Assembly: GCA_944989445.1 (NCBI GenBank)
Contig: CALYLW010001388.1
Location: 1-64,000, forward strand
Reading direction: 5' to 3'
Length of the DNA: 64,000 nucleotides
DNA from: Ampullaceana balthica
Lineage: Eukaryota > Mollusca > Gastropoda > Lymnaeidae
Within the stretch, counting starts at the first letter, position 1; each line of letters opens with the position of its first letter. A program made the position numbers and the translations under genes. This document shows positions 34,120-45,243 of this stretch, piece by piece. Below the pieces are notes generated by a model. That model saw nothing but the letters and a program-made list of their open reading frames with translations. It did not search any database and was not told the DNA's origin.

Positions 34120-34200
34120 AAGTGGCACGCCACTTAATTTCGATCTCTCTAATAAGGGATAATATTTAAATAAATTGCTAGGATTCTTCTACCACGAGTA
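34120..34200 (+). repeat. Palindrome cluster, copy 3
   Basis: AAGTGGCACGCCACTT, then TCTCTCTAATAAGGGAT, then CTAGGATTCTTCTACC. Confidence 0.75.
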
Positions 34201-34267
34201 TGGACTGAATTCGGATTTTAAAAAAAACATGTCAATGGCTCAATTCCTGCGATTTGAAATGTTACAC

Positions 34268-34330
34268 AAACTTAGCTACTTGCAAAAGGAAAATTTAATA
34301 ACTTAGCTACTTGCAAAAGGAAAATTTAAT
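34268..34330 (+). repeat. 31-bp tandem duplication
   Basis: ACTTAGCTACTTGCAAAAGG-AAAATTTAATA occurs twice without a visible mismatch. Confidence 0.95.
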
Positions 34331-35897
34331 AACTTAGCATTGACTTTGTTGCATCAAAGATTAAATAACGAGTGATAATATTATTGTTACTTTTAAATCT
34401 AAGTTTTTTAACTCCTCATAAAACTATCTAACATCAAACAAAAAATATGTCTTAAAATCTCGGCTTATCCATCATTCATAAATACAGACCTACGTCATTT
34501 GTTTTGTTAGAAATATGGTAATAATAAGGATAGTTGTGGCTGTAAACATATTATAACTTTTATAATACTTAGATAATGTGTCATGTTTTGAAGTGATCAG
34601 TTCTTTGATGTTGTCTATTTATGTGAACACATTTTTAACATAATCTTCTAGAGTATTAAGATCCTTTGACTCATGCTAAGAACTCAGCTATATATGAGCT
34701 GATATTGACCGCATAGCGGAAAACTTCAAAAAACGTCCAACGATTCATTGATTTATCTGATTGATAATTATATTATCACAACTTTCTACTCTTCTCTACC
34801 ACTTTCTCTATAAACCATTTCTTTATTTTTAATTGTTGCTTTTTCGTAAATATATTTTCTAATTCTATCTGTAATCTAATTTAGAGTTAGAGTAGGTTCG
34901 TATTGTTAATGTGGCTAATAAGGGGCGGCAAATTAAAACAGAAATAAAAATTTGGAGTTATGTGACCTTCGTGGATGACTAAAACAAAAGTTGGCTAAAA
35001 TATTACACGTTCATACAATAATCCATGGGATTTTTATTATTAGAAAGGTTTAAATATTTGATACATAAATTGATTGCTACTGAATTCAACGTAAAACTTG
35101 ACGTCATTTGAACTGATGCAATCTAATGGAGTAAATATTTAACATTTTATTTGTCAAGCAATGTCACTCATGACATGTTTCATACATTCTGAAATATGCA
35201 CCTGTAAATATTCAGGCGAATCTATAAGAGCAAAACTTTAAGGGACAAGTTACGATACAGCTGTCCCTTCACGATTCACTTCCTTAATTTCTCAATGTAA
35301 AACACAGGGTGACACAAACACGTTACTTGTGAGATTGAACATATTTGGGAATGTATGAACTTTCTCTTGATAACAATAACAAAACACGTGCTTGGAGTCG
35401 TTTAACTAAACCATGATGTTAATCACGTGATCTCTGTGACGTAGGACATAAACGTACTTGTAACCAAGACAATGTGCTAAACATACAGCTCAGACGATTC
35501 GGCTATAAAACGAAATTGAGTCTGGTAACATTTTTTTTTCATAAGAGTTGACTGTCTTTATGAGTTAGTTAGTTTGTTAGTGTTGTCTGTTCTCATTCTC
35601 AATCATTTTATTCTTCAAAAGTTATTCACTCACCAAGAAATCTTTTTTTATAAATAAAACAAACATGTTTGGTGCGTAATATCACTGATAACACCGTTGA
35701 GTTCATATTTAAATGTGATAAACACAACTGATAAAACAATCATGTTGCTAATTATATGGTAAAACTGAAACACTAACAATGGTTTACATAAATTTTACTG
35801 TCGTCTTTTATTAATACCAGCATTTTATTATAGTTCGAAAAAAAAGGTTCACAAAATAAAATTTAATATATTTGCATCTCATCCCTTATTGAGTTAA

Positions 35898-35975
35898 TAA
35901 AATGTTTGTTTGTCTATTTTAATGAAATGTTTGTTTGTCTATTTTAATAAAATGTTTGGTTGTCTATTTTAATGA
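35898..35975 (+). repeat. 25-bp tandem repeat, three copies
   Basis: Unit AATRAAATGTTTGTTTGTCT-ATTTT. It lies in an otherwise featureless spacer (35761-36215). Confidence 0.9.
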
Positions 35976-36305
35976 AAAACATACATGTTATTTGGATCAA
36001 CGCTCGGACAGGCCGAAGAAGCTGATAGTCGCACGGCCCGGCAGCACACAGGTAGATGACCAATTGTCTACACGCAATCGTATATTGTTGTTAAATACAT
36101 AGTGAACGTGCTTGACCTCTGAACTCATGTGTAAGATTTTCGTATAGGTCAAAATCTTACTCATATGCCTTTACCTCTCGCAAAGGTAGATGCAAACAAA
36201 AACCTATCGTAAATGTAGAAGCAAACAAAGACCTCTCTTATCTGTTTACAGACGCTCCTTCTATACAGAAGATTATTGCGTCCTACGCTTATCTATGGTT
36301 TGTGT

Positions 36306-39042
36306 TTAGTCCTGCATTTTTATTAGAGATTTAAATGTTGATAAAGTGTTGGTTTTCCTGGATTCTTCAGGCAACCCATTCCACGCCCTAATTCCGGACG
36401 GGAAGAAGGAAAACTTGTATGTGTTTGTTCTTGCATACGGAATAAGAAAGGTGTTTTTATCCTTATGTCTATCTGAGGGTTGTATTAAGTTATCTTTGTG
36501 TTGTATTTCTAAATTAGAATTAATTGCTTTATGTATGATTACTACTTTGCTCTTGGTTCTTCTATCCTCTAGTGTTTCAAGGTTTAATGATTTAACTAAT
36601 GGTGTTACTCTTGTCAGTTTCGAATATTCTCCAGTAATGAATCTGGCAGCTCTTTTTTGAATTTGTTCTAGTTTATCAATGTTTTCTTTGGTGGATGGGT
36701 CCCATACAGAAGATGCATATTCTAGTGCAGGTCTCACCAAAGTGAGGTAGCATTTTAGTTTTATATCTCTATTACATTTGTTAAAGTTCCTTTTTATAAA
36801 GCCTAAGGTTTTGTTTGATTTTTTAATAACTTCATTGACATGGGGATTCCATGATAGTTTCTCATTTATTAAGACTCCTAAGTATTTTGCATCTTTAGTT
36901 TGGGTCAGTTCTTTTCCATGAATGTAATATTTTGAATTTATTTGTTTCTTTTTCTTTGTTACTCTTAACAGTTGACACTTTTCTGGATGGAAAGACATAC
37001 TCCAGTTAGTTTCCCATTTTATCAATTCATCTAAGTCTTTTTGTAAAATTTTGCTATCTTGTTCTGATTTAATTGTTCTATAGATTATACAATCATCAGC
37101 AAATAGCCTAACTTTTGTACCTGTTGAGATGTTGTTGGGTAAATCATTTATATAAATTAAAAAGAGTAAGGGACCTAGCACAGTTCCTTGTGGAACTCCT
37201 GAGTTAACCTTTATTGGTGCAGATTTAGATCCATTAATTATTACAGTTTGCTCCCTGCCCAAAAGGAAGTCTTGGATCCAGTGATGTAAGGAACCTGAGA
37301 TTCCAAAGTAGTTAAGTTTTTTAAGTAAACTAAGGTGGTGAACTTTGTCAAATGCTTTTGAGAAGTCTAGTAATATTGTATCTATTTGATCATTTTTGTC
37401 CAAGCCTTTTGATAGTTCATCTATTAAACCTATTAATTGTGTTTCACATGATCTGTTTTTTCTAAAGCCGTGTTGATGTGGGCATAGGGCATTATATTTG
37501 TCAAGGTGGTTAACTATTCTACTATATATTATGTGTTCTAGTAATTTACAGGTGATACTAGTAAGTGATACAGGCCTGTAATTACCAGGGTCTGATTTAT
37601 CCCCTTTCTTAAAGAGTGGACTTACATTAGCTAATTTCCAATCCTGGGGCACTTTACCCTGGTTTAGAGAGGCTTGAAAGAGAACTACAAGGATTGGGGA
37701 CAGTTCATTGCTTAGTTCTTTTAATAATCTTGCAGGCAAATCATCTGGGCCAGTAGCTTTGTTTATTTTTAAGTTTTTTAGGAGTGAATGTATACCTATC
37801 TCATCTACAGTTATGTTACCTATTTCCTCCATTTTATTTAAATTTATTAAAACTTCCTTGTCGCCTGAGGCAGAAAAAGATGATGCAAAATATGTGTTAA
37901 GGATATTAGCTTTAGTTTCATTATCATTATAGGTTTTATTATTTGAGCCTTTTAGTGTGGCTATTCCTGAAGGTTCCATTTTTTTAGATTTGATAAAGGA
38001 CCATAAGTTTTTATTGTTATCTTTGGTAATTACATTGTTTATATATTCATTTTGGAGGTTCCGACTAAGTTTTTGTGTCAAGTGTTTAATCTTTAAGTAT
38101 TTTTTGTGTATCCTATATGAATTGGTAGCTTTATATTTCTTAAATAAGTTCTCTTTTAGTTTGCATAGCTTTTTCAATCTAGAATTGAACCAGCATTTGT
38201 TAATTTTATTTGATGTTAGTTTTGTTGGAACATTCTCATCCATTATAGTTTTTAGATTTGTTTTTATATCTTTCCAAATTTCTTCTACTGGGCTATTTGT
38301 GTTAAATTTACTTAGGAAAGTTTGTTGGAAGTTAGCCGCTGATTGGTGTAGTTTTATTGAATTACATTTATTCCAAAGATAGATTATTCTTCTAGGTATC
38401 TTATTAATTTTAGTTTTTATTGTATTGGTGACCCTAACAATATCATGGTCGGACAGTCCTGGAATTATTTTATAGTCTAACACTAGTCCTGGTCTATTTG
38501 TTAGGAATAAATCTAGTGTTTTATTTTTCCTTGTTGCTGTTTTTACTATCTGTTCTAGGTTTATGTTGTTTATAGTGTCTAGGAAGTGTTCATTAATTTC
38601 TTTGTTAGTTTGATGGTTATCAATTGTATAATTTTTCCAATTTATATCTGGAAGATTAAAGTCCCCCATAATCCATAGAACTGCATTTTTATTATTCTCT
38701 TTTATGAAAGTTAATTGACTACAAAGATTGTTCATGTATTCTGGGTTTGTATTCGGAGGTCTATATATACTGCCTACAATAAGTGGGGATGAGTTTGGTG
38801 TAATTATTTTACAATAAATAGACTCTATATTAAAATTTTGCTGTGTAGTAATTTCTTCAGCTATGATATTTGATTTAATTGCAAGTAGCACTCCTCCATA
38901 ATTGTCTGATCTGTCTTTCCTAAAAATATTATAATTGGTGTTTAAAATCTCAGAGTTATATATGTTGGGGTTCAACCAAGTTTCAGAACCAGCAATTATG
39001 TCTGGTTCTTCTGTTTTTATAAGTAGTTCTAAATCTGGAATT
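36306..39042 (-). CDS. LINE endonuclease and reverse transcriptase (CR1/L2-like)
   Basis: The annotated 889-codon frame begins at 38975, but that ATG is internal to the endonuclease. In-frame codons upstream to about 39057 encode its first motifs (SLKNKIPDLELL, AGSETWLN). Endonuclease motifs: GSIYRPP (68-74), GDFNLPDINW (104-113) and GLSDHDIV (173-180). RT motifs: KATGPDDLPARLLKEL, YRPVSLTSITCKLLE, ILLDFSKAFDKVHH (537-543 core), SGVPQGTVLGPLLF (592-605) and FADD (625-628). The C-terminus carries RPALEYASSVWDP and FFPSGIRAWNGLP. No other lesion is visible in these 2.7 kb, so the RT domain itself looks intact. Joined to the N-terminal part, the ancestral ORF had about 1,130 codons. Confidence 0.9.
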
Positions 39043-39693
39043 TTATTTTTTAAGCTTTGGAAAATTAACTATTAGTGTTTTGAGAATGTTTTGATTATTA
39101 TTATTATTAGATTTTTTATGGGTAATTTTATGGGTTTGTGTGGTTGGTTTCATTTTATCTAGTGGTTTATTTATAAAAGGATTAGCCAAAACACTGTAAG
39201 AGTTTGTGGTGATAAGGTCCTTATAGTTAAATAAATCTGAACTGATTTGGGGCAACCCACAATGTATGCAGTGCCAAGATGCATATTTATTTCTTAGGCC
39301 TATTGCTTTGTGCTTTGGTGTGTTAGAATGCAGGCATGCAATGTGGTACCATTCATTGCAGGTGTCACACTGAATGGTTCCTTGTTTGGTAGTGCATGCC
39401 TTAATACAAATTTGACATTTAGATGATACTGGGCCTGGGTTAAGTTCTATGTCGCCTGAGAGGAGCAAAATTAAGATTAAGTGTTTTTGCTTATATCTAC
39501 ATATTTTATGTTTCCATTGTTTGAAGGAGATTTCCTTTATTGTGCTTAAGATAGAGGTGTAGTCAGTGTGCTTTGTGTTGTGGTGGTTTATAATTATTGA
39601 TATATTACTCTGATTTTTAGGATGTTTGTTGGTTGACGTTAATGTCCTTAAAAGTAGTGTGGTTATTACTAAGACTAAGATGAAAATTCTCAT
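39043..39693 (-). pseudogene. LINE ORF N-terminal part: hydrophobic leader, 2A-like peptide, PHD finger
   Basis: The 216-codon frame starts with a hydrophobic stretch (residues 3-15) resembling a signal peptide or anchor. Residues 76-88 read LLLSGDIELNPGP, which satisfies the 2A consensus D-x-E-x-N-P-G-P. Ribosomes are known to skip the final glycine-proline bond in such motifs. Next is a C4HC3 PHD finger: C93, C96, C109, C112, H117, C120, C142 and C145, with the conserved W140 before the last pair. The frame ends just after VNFPKLKK. An extra base near 39060 throws it out of frame with the endonuclease that follows. PHD-type fingers and 2A peptides are known in CR1-like ORF2 proteins. Confidence 0.85.
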
Positions 39694-39987
39694 TTTCGGG
39701 TTAGTGTTAGACTAGGTTTAATTTTAAGGCTTAAGTTTAAGACTTAAGACTATTACTAATTACTATTACTATTATTATTATGATACTATAAGTTATGTAT
39801 AATTTTGTTAAAGTGAGCTTAATTGTTCTAATTTGATTAAGTTCAATTAAATTTAAATATGAATTCTACACCTAGCAATTAATTTATTTGGAAGGTATAT
39901 AAAATTGGTGATTTTATGTTATCAATGTTATGTACACAGTTACGATTAGGAGAGTTCAAAATTATAAGAATAGAAGCAAACAAAAAC

Positions 39988-40029
39988 ACATACTGGTTTT
40001 TTTTAACATATTTTAACATTTGCATTTCG
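39988..40029. other. Spacer between LINE and inverted repeat
   Basis: Short AT-rich spacer with a T-run; no feature is seen. Confidence 0.4.
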
Positions 40030-40524
40030 CGCTGTTCTTTACCGCAAACAAGGTTGTTGCATCAAAGGGTTGCTTTTTAGTGTCACTTCAAGCTGACGTA
40101 TAACCATTTTATATAACATTTTAAGTATCTATTCATGTAGACAACAAATGCAAGTTTATTATACAATTATTATTTTTAGTATATTGATTACAATTTTGTA
40201 ATTTTTAAGAGTTATGGCATAAAACTCTAAAATGACTTTGTTACATTTGAACTAAGTATTTTTCTAGGGTATGATAGTAAGAGTATCCCAACAATTCATT
40301 GACATTGTATCACTATTTATAGGGATCGAGATCAAGTAACTTAGCACTTGAGTAAAAATAAACCTTTGTTTTTCTATTCAAAAAAATGCCACTAATAACT
40401 TCTTCACTTAAACAGTAAGTTAAGAATTAATGTCAAAGTACATATAAAAATTGTATAGCTTGTTTTAAATTCGAAATAAAAACAAAAATAAAATCTAATT
40501 TGTCATTCGAATTTTATGTTTCTA
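40030..40524 (-). repeat. Family R copy 2, inverted arm
   Basis: Reverse complement of 42050-42490: GACGTATAACCATTTTATAT, CAAATGCAAGTTTATTATAC and GGGATCGAGATCAAGT all pair with the right arm. With that arm it forms a long inverted repeat spanning 40030-42490. Contains palindrome cluster copy 5 (40270-40349). Confidence 0.75.
40270..40349 (-). repeat. Palindrome cluster, copy 5
   Basis: Opposite strand to copies 1-4: CACTATTTATAGGGATCGAG and CAAGTAACTTAGCACTTG. Confidence 0.75.
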
Positions 40525-40710
40525 CTAGCTGACCCGCGGCGTAGCATACGCCGCTAATGAATTAGTGACGGGTGAAGACTTCCTGAAAGATACAGGTGTC
40601 AAAATGGGGTGGGTTTGGTCAAAAGACTGTGAGTGAATGAAAAGAAGGAACTCTGGAGAGACCCGCGGCGTATCACCCGTCAAAAATGACGTTTTAGTTA
40701 TAGGTGCGGA
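40525..40710 (-). mobile_element. Short Helitron 3' end with hairpin
   Basis: On the minus strand it ends GCGGCGTA-TGC-TACGCCGC, GGGTCAG, CTAG (40525), with A at 40524. The start is probably TCCGCACCTATAACTAAAAC at 40710, followed by a flank (TTTAACAACACAATCG) that resumes family R. The hairpin matches that of the Helitron at 24492, with a paired change in both arms. Confidence 0.6.
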
Positions 40711-40915
40711 TTTAACAACACAATCGTCGTTTGTGTGCAATACCTAATCGTTAAAGTGTCCTTCATTATTCGTATCTTTATTTATAGCAAAAACAGAAGC
40801 AATGCATTATTTTGAGGTATAACAAAAGTAGCGTATGGAAAGCGTGAATCCAAAATGATAATACTGACATCCAAATAACACTTAAAATATAGAGCAAACA
40901 CAAAAGTAATTTATG

Positions 40916-41388
40916 TCTATAAAGATATTTATATAAATATTTATAAAACTATATAATTTGCAATTGTCACGCAAGTCAGTCTGTCCTGACGCAGCTAATT
41001 TTAGAAAGCAGGGAAAACCAAATTACTGTACCAATGCACCAAAAGGTGTGCAAATAAAAGATGCGTTGTAAAAATATTATATGGCGTCATTGATTTAGCT
41101 CATATTTTCAATTTTAGAAAAGGGAACATTGTAAAAAGAGAATTAGATGATGGTTAATTATAAAATGGAAAACCAAACGGGGCGCCGCAGGCGCCCTGCA
41201 ACCCCTATTATAAAAAACTTTGTGTACATTTCAGAAAGTTTAATATTTCCTATTTATCAAACAAGGACAAGTTAGTTGGGCTTTTGAAAAAGGTCGGTGC
41301 CGTAGGCGCTCTAAAAAAAAGGGCATTTTTTATAAAATAAATAGATTTCAGCTGAAAACTTCCGTCTTTTTTGACGGGTGTACGCTAG
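40916..41388 (+). mobile_element. Short non-autonomous Helitron, plus orientation
   Basis: Starts TCTATAAAGATATTTATATA and ends with hairpin CCGTC-TTTTTT-GACGG, GTGTACG, CTAG, then T (41389). Copy 1 of family R (24430-24455) lacks it. Inside (41173-41325) lie GGGGCGCCGCAGGCGCCC and GGTGCCGTAGGCGC motifs related to the Helitron at 16191. The base before the 5' TC is G, not the usual A. Confidence 0.65.
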
Positions 41389-42233
41389 TATATAGATATA
41401 TTCAAAGTGAAGTCAATGAAAAATGATTATTATAAGGCCTTTTATTTCTTTATTATATATGTACAGTACTTAAACGGGTTACAATAATGGTGTGCTAAAG
41501 TTTCTTGGGCTTTAAAAATTACTTCCTATAATTATAGTCATTAAAAAATAGAAAAAAACCACAAAAGTAATAACGTCATTTAGAAATGGTCATATTTTTT
41601 AAAAAATAGAAAAAAAGCTCTTTTTGGTTAATATTTAATTTTCTTTTAAATTCAATATATTGTTATTAATAATTTATTAACAGTTGTAATTGTTAACATC
41701 TGCTATCTTAGTTTCTGTAGTTTAAATTATGTATGTTTGGTTTGTGTCCTAATGTTGTTTATTTTTAAATATAATATTTCGAAACTCAATATAAATATCG
41801 CATTATTCTACGTTGTTAAAAAATCGCAATGGGAATTGTCTTTCCCGTTAGTGATGCACCACAAAGCACCGCTAATGTTGTGTTTACGATTAAACTTAAA
41901 GTGATTTTTTTTAAAAACCAAACATAGTTTAGACGATAAATTGATTAGATTTTTTTTTCTTTTATAAATGTTAATTTATTTATTATTTACAATTTTATGA
42001 CTTTTAATATTAAAGGTTTGTGTAACTTAGTTTTTATATTAACCTTACGTAAGAAAATGTATAGAAACATAACATTCGAAGGACGAATTAAATTTAAAAT
42101 TGTAATTTATAAAGAATTTAAAAGAACTATACAATGTGTATATGTACTTTAACAGATATGCTTACTTGACTGTTTAAGTAAGAAGTATGCCCTTGCTCTT
42201 ATCTTCCTAATAGGAAACCAGTTTATCTTATTC

Positions 42234-42312
42234 AAGTGCTATGTCACTTAATCTCGATCCCTATAAATAGGGATACAATGTCAATGAATAGTTAGGAGAA
42301 TCCTACCACAGA
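42234..42312 (+). repeat. Palindrome cluster, copy 4
   Basis: AAGTGCTATGTCACTT, then ATCCCTATAAATAGGGAT (7-bp perfect arms), then TTAGGAGAATCCTACC. Confidence 0.8.
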
Positions 42313-42500
42313 TAAAGTCTATGTCCAATTCCAACAAACTCATTTAACTGATTTACAGAATAATTCGTACACATTACTAAATTACATTGTGTAATAAACT
42401 TGCCTTTGTTTTTTTACAAGAGTATATACTTTATATGTTACATAAAATGTTTATACGTCAGCTGGAAAGGTCGCTTAAAAAGCACCGCACGTGTCGTCAA

Positions 42501-43002
42501 AACAACTTCGCAAGGAAAAAAGTATAATGTCTAAAGTTTACTTTCCTTACATGTTTTAGCATTTCTTATGGTTTTTAGTAGTAAATAAGATACGACTTGT
42601 TTTCACACTACTCTACTGTCATGACCAATCATGGGTTATTTTGATTAACAAAGTAATTTCTGCTTCAAACAGATACGAATAATTCGAATCAAATTTATGT
42701 AAAGCCAAAACCATTTTTTGTCAAGCCTAAACAAACGTGCTACTATAATACTTGTATGTCTGTACAATCAATGCAAATGAATTGCACAGAGGACGTATGC
42801 ATTATTTTGGTAACTAAGGAGCAGAAAGTACAAGTATTAATAAGCACGCTTTATATTATTATATCAAACGTACATTAACTTATATTGTTTGTTAGCACTG
42901 TAACACAAATTATTGTTAGCAATGACTTAAATTTTATGCTGAACTTTAGAAGAGTTTGATCAATGTGAACATCGTTAAAAGTCAATAAATTGTAATACAA
43001 GA
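42501..43002. other. Spacer, no gene seen
   Basis: AT-rich, with no recognised motif. Confidence 0.45.
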
Positions 43003-43233
43003 AGTATACTTGACTGAGTGTGAAACTGGTGATTTGTGCTGTGAAGTAGTGTACTTGACTGAGTGTGAAACTGGTGATTTGTGCTGTGAAGTAGTATACT
43101 TGACTGAATGTAAAACTGGTGATTTGTGCTGTGAAGTAGTATACTTGACTGAGTGTGAAACTGGTGATTTGTGCTGTGAAGTAGTGTACTTGACTGAGTG
43201 TGAAACTGGTGATTTGTGCTGTGATGTAAAATT
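43003..43233 (+). repeat. 45-bp minisatellite, five copies
   Basis: Unit TTGACTGAGTGTGAAACTGG-TGATTTGTGCTGTGAAGTAG-TRTAC. Frames stay open on both strands (plus-strand 15-residue repeat with TECETGDLCCEVVY). Few substitutions separate the copies, so coding cannot be tested by eye. Confidence 0.95.
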
Positions 43234-43504
43234 ATGCGTGGTCGAGCACTCAGAATCGCCTGCTATAGAATAAATGTAATGTTCATGCAATCAAATAAAG
43301 AAATGTTAAACAGACCACAAGCTGTTAATGACTTGTTTTTTCTTGCAGTTAGACCATTGTATAATAGACTAATTGAGATTGTGATAAGTTGACCAAGGAT
43401 CAAGACCTTTACTATTACATTTTGTCAGACTATTACTTCTATTTGGTATCAGAAGTACTGACTCCATTACTTCTACAATGTCTCAGAAGTACTAGCTCTA
43501 TAAC

Positions 43505-43905
43505 TATTACACTCCTTATTCGTAGTGGTTTAAAATGATCACGCGATGTGTGTTCAGGAGTTAACACAGCATTAAGTTCAAACAGTGTCATCATAATGTA
43601 TCGAAGGGAATTTAAGCTTGTAAGGTTTAAAACGGCTACTTGTGTAAATTTTTTGGTTAGATGTTCACAGTTGTCCCCTGATAATGGGACTCCGCTGAAA
43701 GTTATTGACATAACTAACATTGATCGAATTTTAATGCATGTTTGAATCATATCAAGTGCCATTTCATAAATGTACAATAACGCAGTTTAAAATTTTAAAA
43801 ATACATTTACTTGGATGTGTATTGCCGGTATTTTGACTAGCGATGCTGAACTCAGTCAACACTCAGTTACTTGGTCCATGTGACAAACTTACTGCTGTGT
43901 TTATA
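43505..43905 (+). repeat. Dispersed block C
   Basis: Third copy of the block A/B repeat: GTGTGTTCAGGAGTTAACA, GTCATCATAATGTATCGAAG and CACAGTTGTCCCCTGATAAT. It also lacks the 2.56-kb Helitron of block A. Confidence 0.7.
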
Positions 43906-44262
43906 CATTAACATATTCAACGCTCGGTCACTTGGTCCATGTAACAAACTTATCTCTGTGTTTATACATTAACATATTCCACGCTAAGCCCTTGGTCCAT
44001 GTGACAAACTTACTGCTGTGTTTATACATTAATATATTCAACGCTCAGTCACTTGGTCCATGTGACAAACTTACTGCTGTGTTTATACATTAACATATTC
44101 AACGCTCAGTCACTTGGTCCATGTGACAAACTTACCTGCTGTGTTTATACATTAAGATATTCAACGCTCAGGTCACTTGGTCCATGTGACAAACTTACTG
44201 CTGTGTTTATACATTAACATATTCAACGCTCAGTCACTTGGTCCATGTGACAAACTTACCTC
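43864..44262 (+). repeat. About 60-bp minisatellite, 6-7 copies
   Basis: Unit CACTTGGTCCATGTGACAAA-CTTACTGCTGTGTTTATACA-TTAACATATTCAACGCTCAGT, with 1-2 base length variants. Confidence 0.9.
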
Positions 44263-44394
44263 TGTGTGTGAGTTTATCATGGATATGTAGATTGACATTA
44301 AGTATATCCAGGAGACCAGGTTTCGGCAGACTGGTGATGAAGGTAATAGCGTGTATCCTACTCCACTCGACTACGTATTCTGTTCGATCATTTC

Positions 44395-44952
44395 CACGTT
44401 CTTCTCTAGGTGGAGGCTGGGTATTGTCTACACATACTTCTCTAGGTGGAGGTCTGGTTATTGTCTACACATACTTCTCTAGGTAGAGGTCTGGTTATTG
44501 TCTACACATACTTCTCTAGGTGGAGGTCTGGTTATTGTCTACACATACTTCTCTAGGTGGAGGTCTGGTTATTGTCTACACATACTTCACTAGGTGGAGG
44601 TCTGGTTATTGTCTACACATACTTCTCTAGGTGGAGGTCTGGTTATTGTCTACACATACTTCTCTAGGTGGAGGTCTGGTTATTGTCTACACATACTTCT
44701 CTAGGTGGAGGTCTGGTTATTGTCTACACATACTTCTCTAGGTGGAGGTCTGGTTATTGTCTACACATACTTCTCTAGGTGGAGGTCTGGTTATTGTCTA
44801 CACATACTTCTCTTTGTGGAGGTCTGGTTATTGTCTACACATACTTCTCTAGGTGGAGGTCTGGTTATTGTCTACACATGCCTCTCTAGGTGGAGGTCTG
44901 GTTATTGTCTACACATACTTCTCTAGGTGGAGGTCTGGTTATTGTCTACACA
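44395..44952 (+). repeat. 37-bp minisatellite, about 15 copies
   Basis: Unit TCTCTAGGTGGAGGTCTGGT-TATTGTCTACACATACT, nearly invariant. The open frames across it are repeat shadows. Confidence 0.95.
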
Positions 44953-45048
44953 AGTACGTTGTCCCGTGAGTTTTCTATTTTACACATAATTTGAATTAGC
45001 TCATACGTCATTCTAATTACTTTAACTTACCTTGTCAGTGCTCTAGCA

Positions 45049-45235
45049 CAGTGCTTCTCAAACGTTTTAGTATTTCGGACTGGCAGGAATTTTCTCCATT
45101 GCACCAGGGACCGCTGAACTATTTTCCCTGTACTGAAGTGGTAGCGAAATGTCTTTCTTGGTAACTTCTGCGGACCGGCATCGGATGACCCACGGACTGC
45201 CTCCGGTCCGCGGACCACCACTTTGAGAAGCACTG
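45049..45235. mobile_element. hAT MITE, 187 bp, complete
   Basis: The ends CAGTGCTTCTCAAACG and TTTGAGAAGCACTG are inverted. A perfect 8-bp duplication CTCTAGCA lies on both sides (45041-45048 and 45236-45243), as expected for hAT. It has no coding capacity. Confidence 0.9.
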
Positions 45236-45243
45236 CTCTAGCA

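Larger units (their letters stand above)
33364..35760 (+). repeat. Dispersed block B, right part
   Basis: Collinear with block A 7900-8570 and 11160-12778, without the insertions found there. Contains palindrome cluster copy 3 and the Harbinger empty site at 35719-35721. No gene is recognised. Confidence 0.7.
36233..39970 (-). mobile_element. CR1/L2-like LINE, nearly full length
   Basis: A 17-base direct repeat, TAGAAGCAAACAAARAC, flanks it (36216-36232 and 39971-39987, one mismatch). This defines a 3.74-kb insertion on the minus strand. It has about 280 bases of 5' leader, one long ORF broken by a single frameshift, a short 3' UTR and a GATAAGAG end. A truncated relative lies at 10342-11157, and an older one near 28.9 kb. 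No separate ORF1 is seen. The nearby motif TAGATGCAAACAAAAAC at 36187 makes the duplication slightly less certain. Confidence 0.8.
40711..42500 (+). repeat. Family R copy 2, forward part
   Basis: Collinear with 24230-26640 apart from the insertions in each. A Helitron insertion at 40916-41388 interrupts it. Palindrome cluster copy 4 is at 42234-42312. No gene is recognised. Confidence 0.75.
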
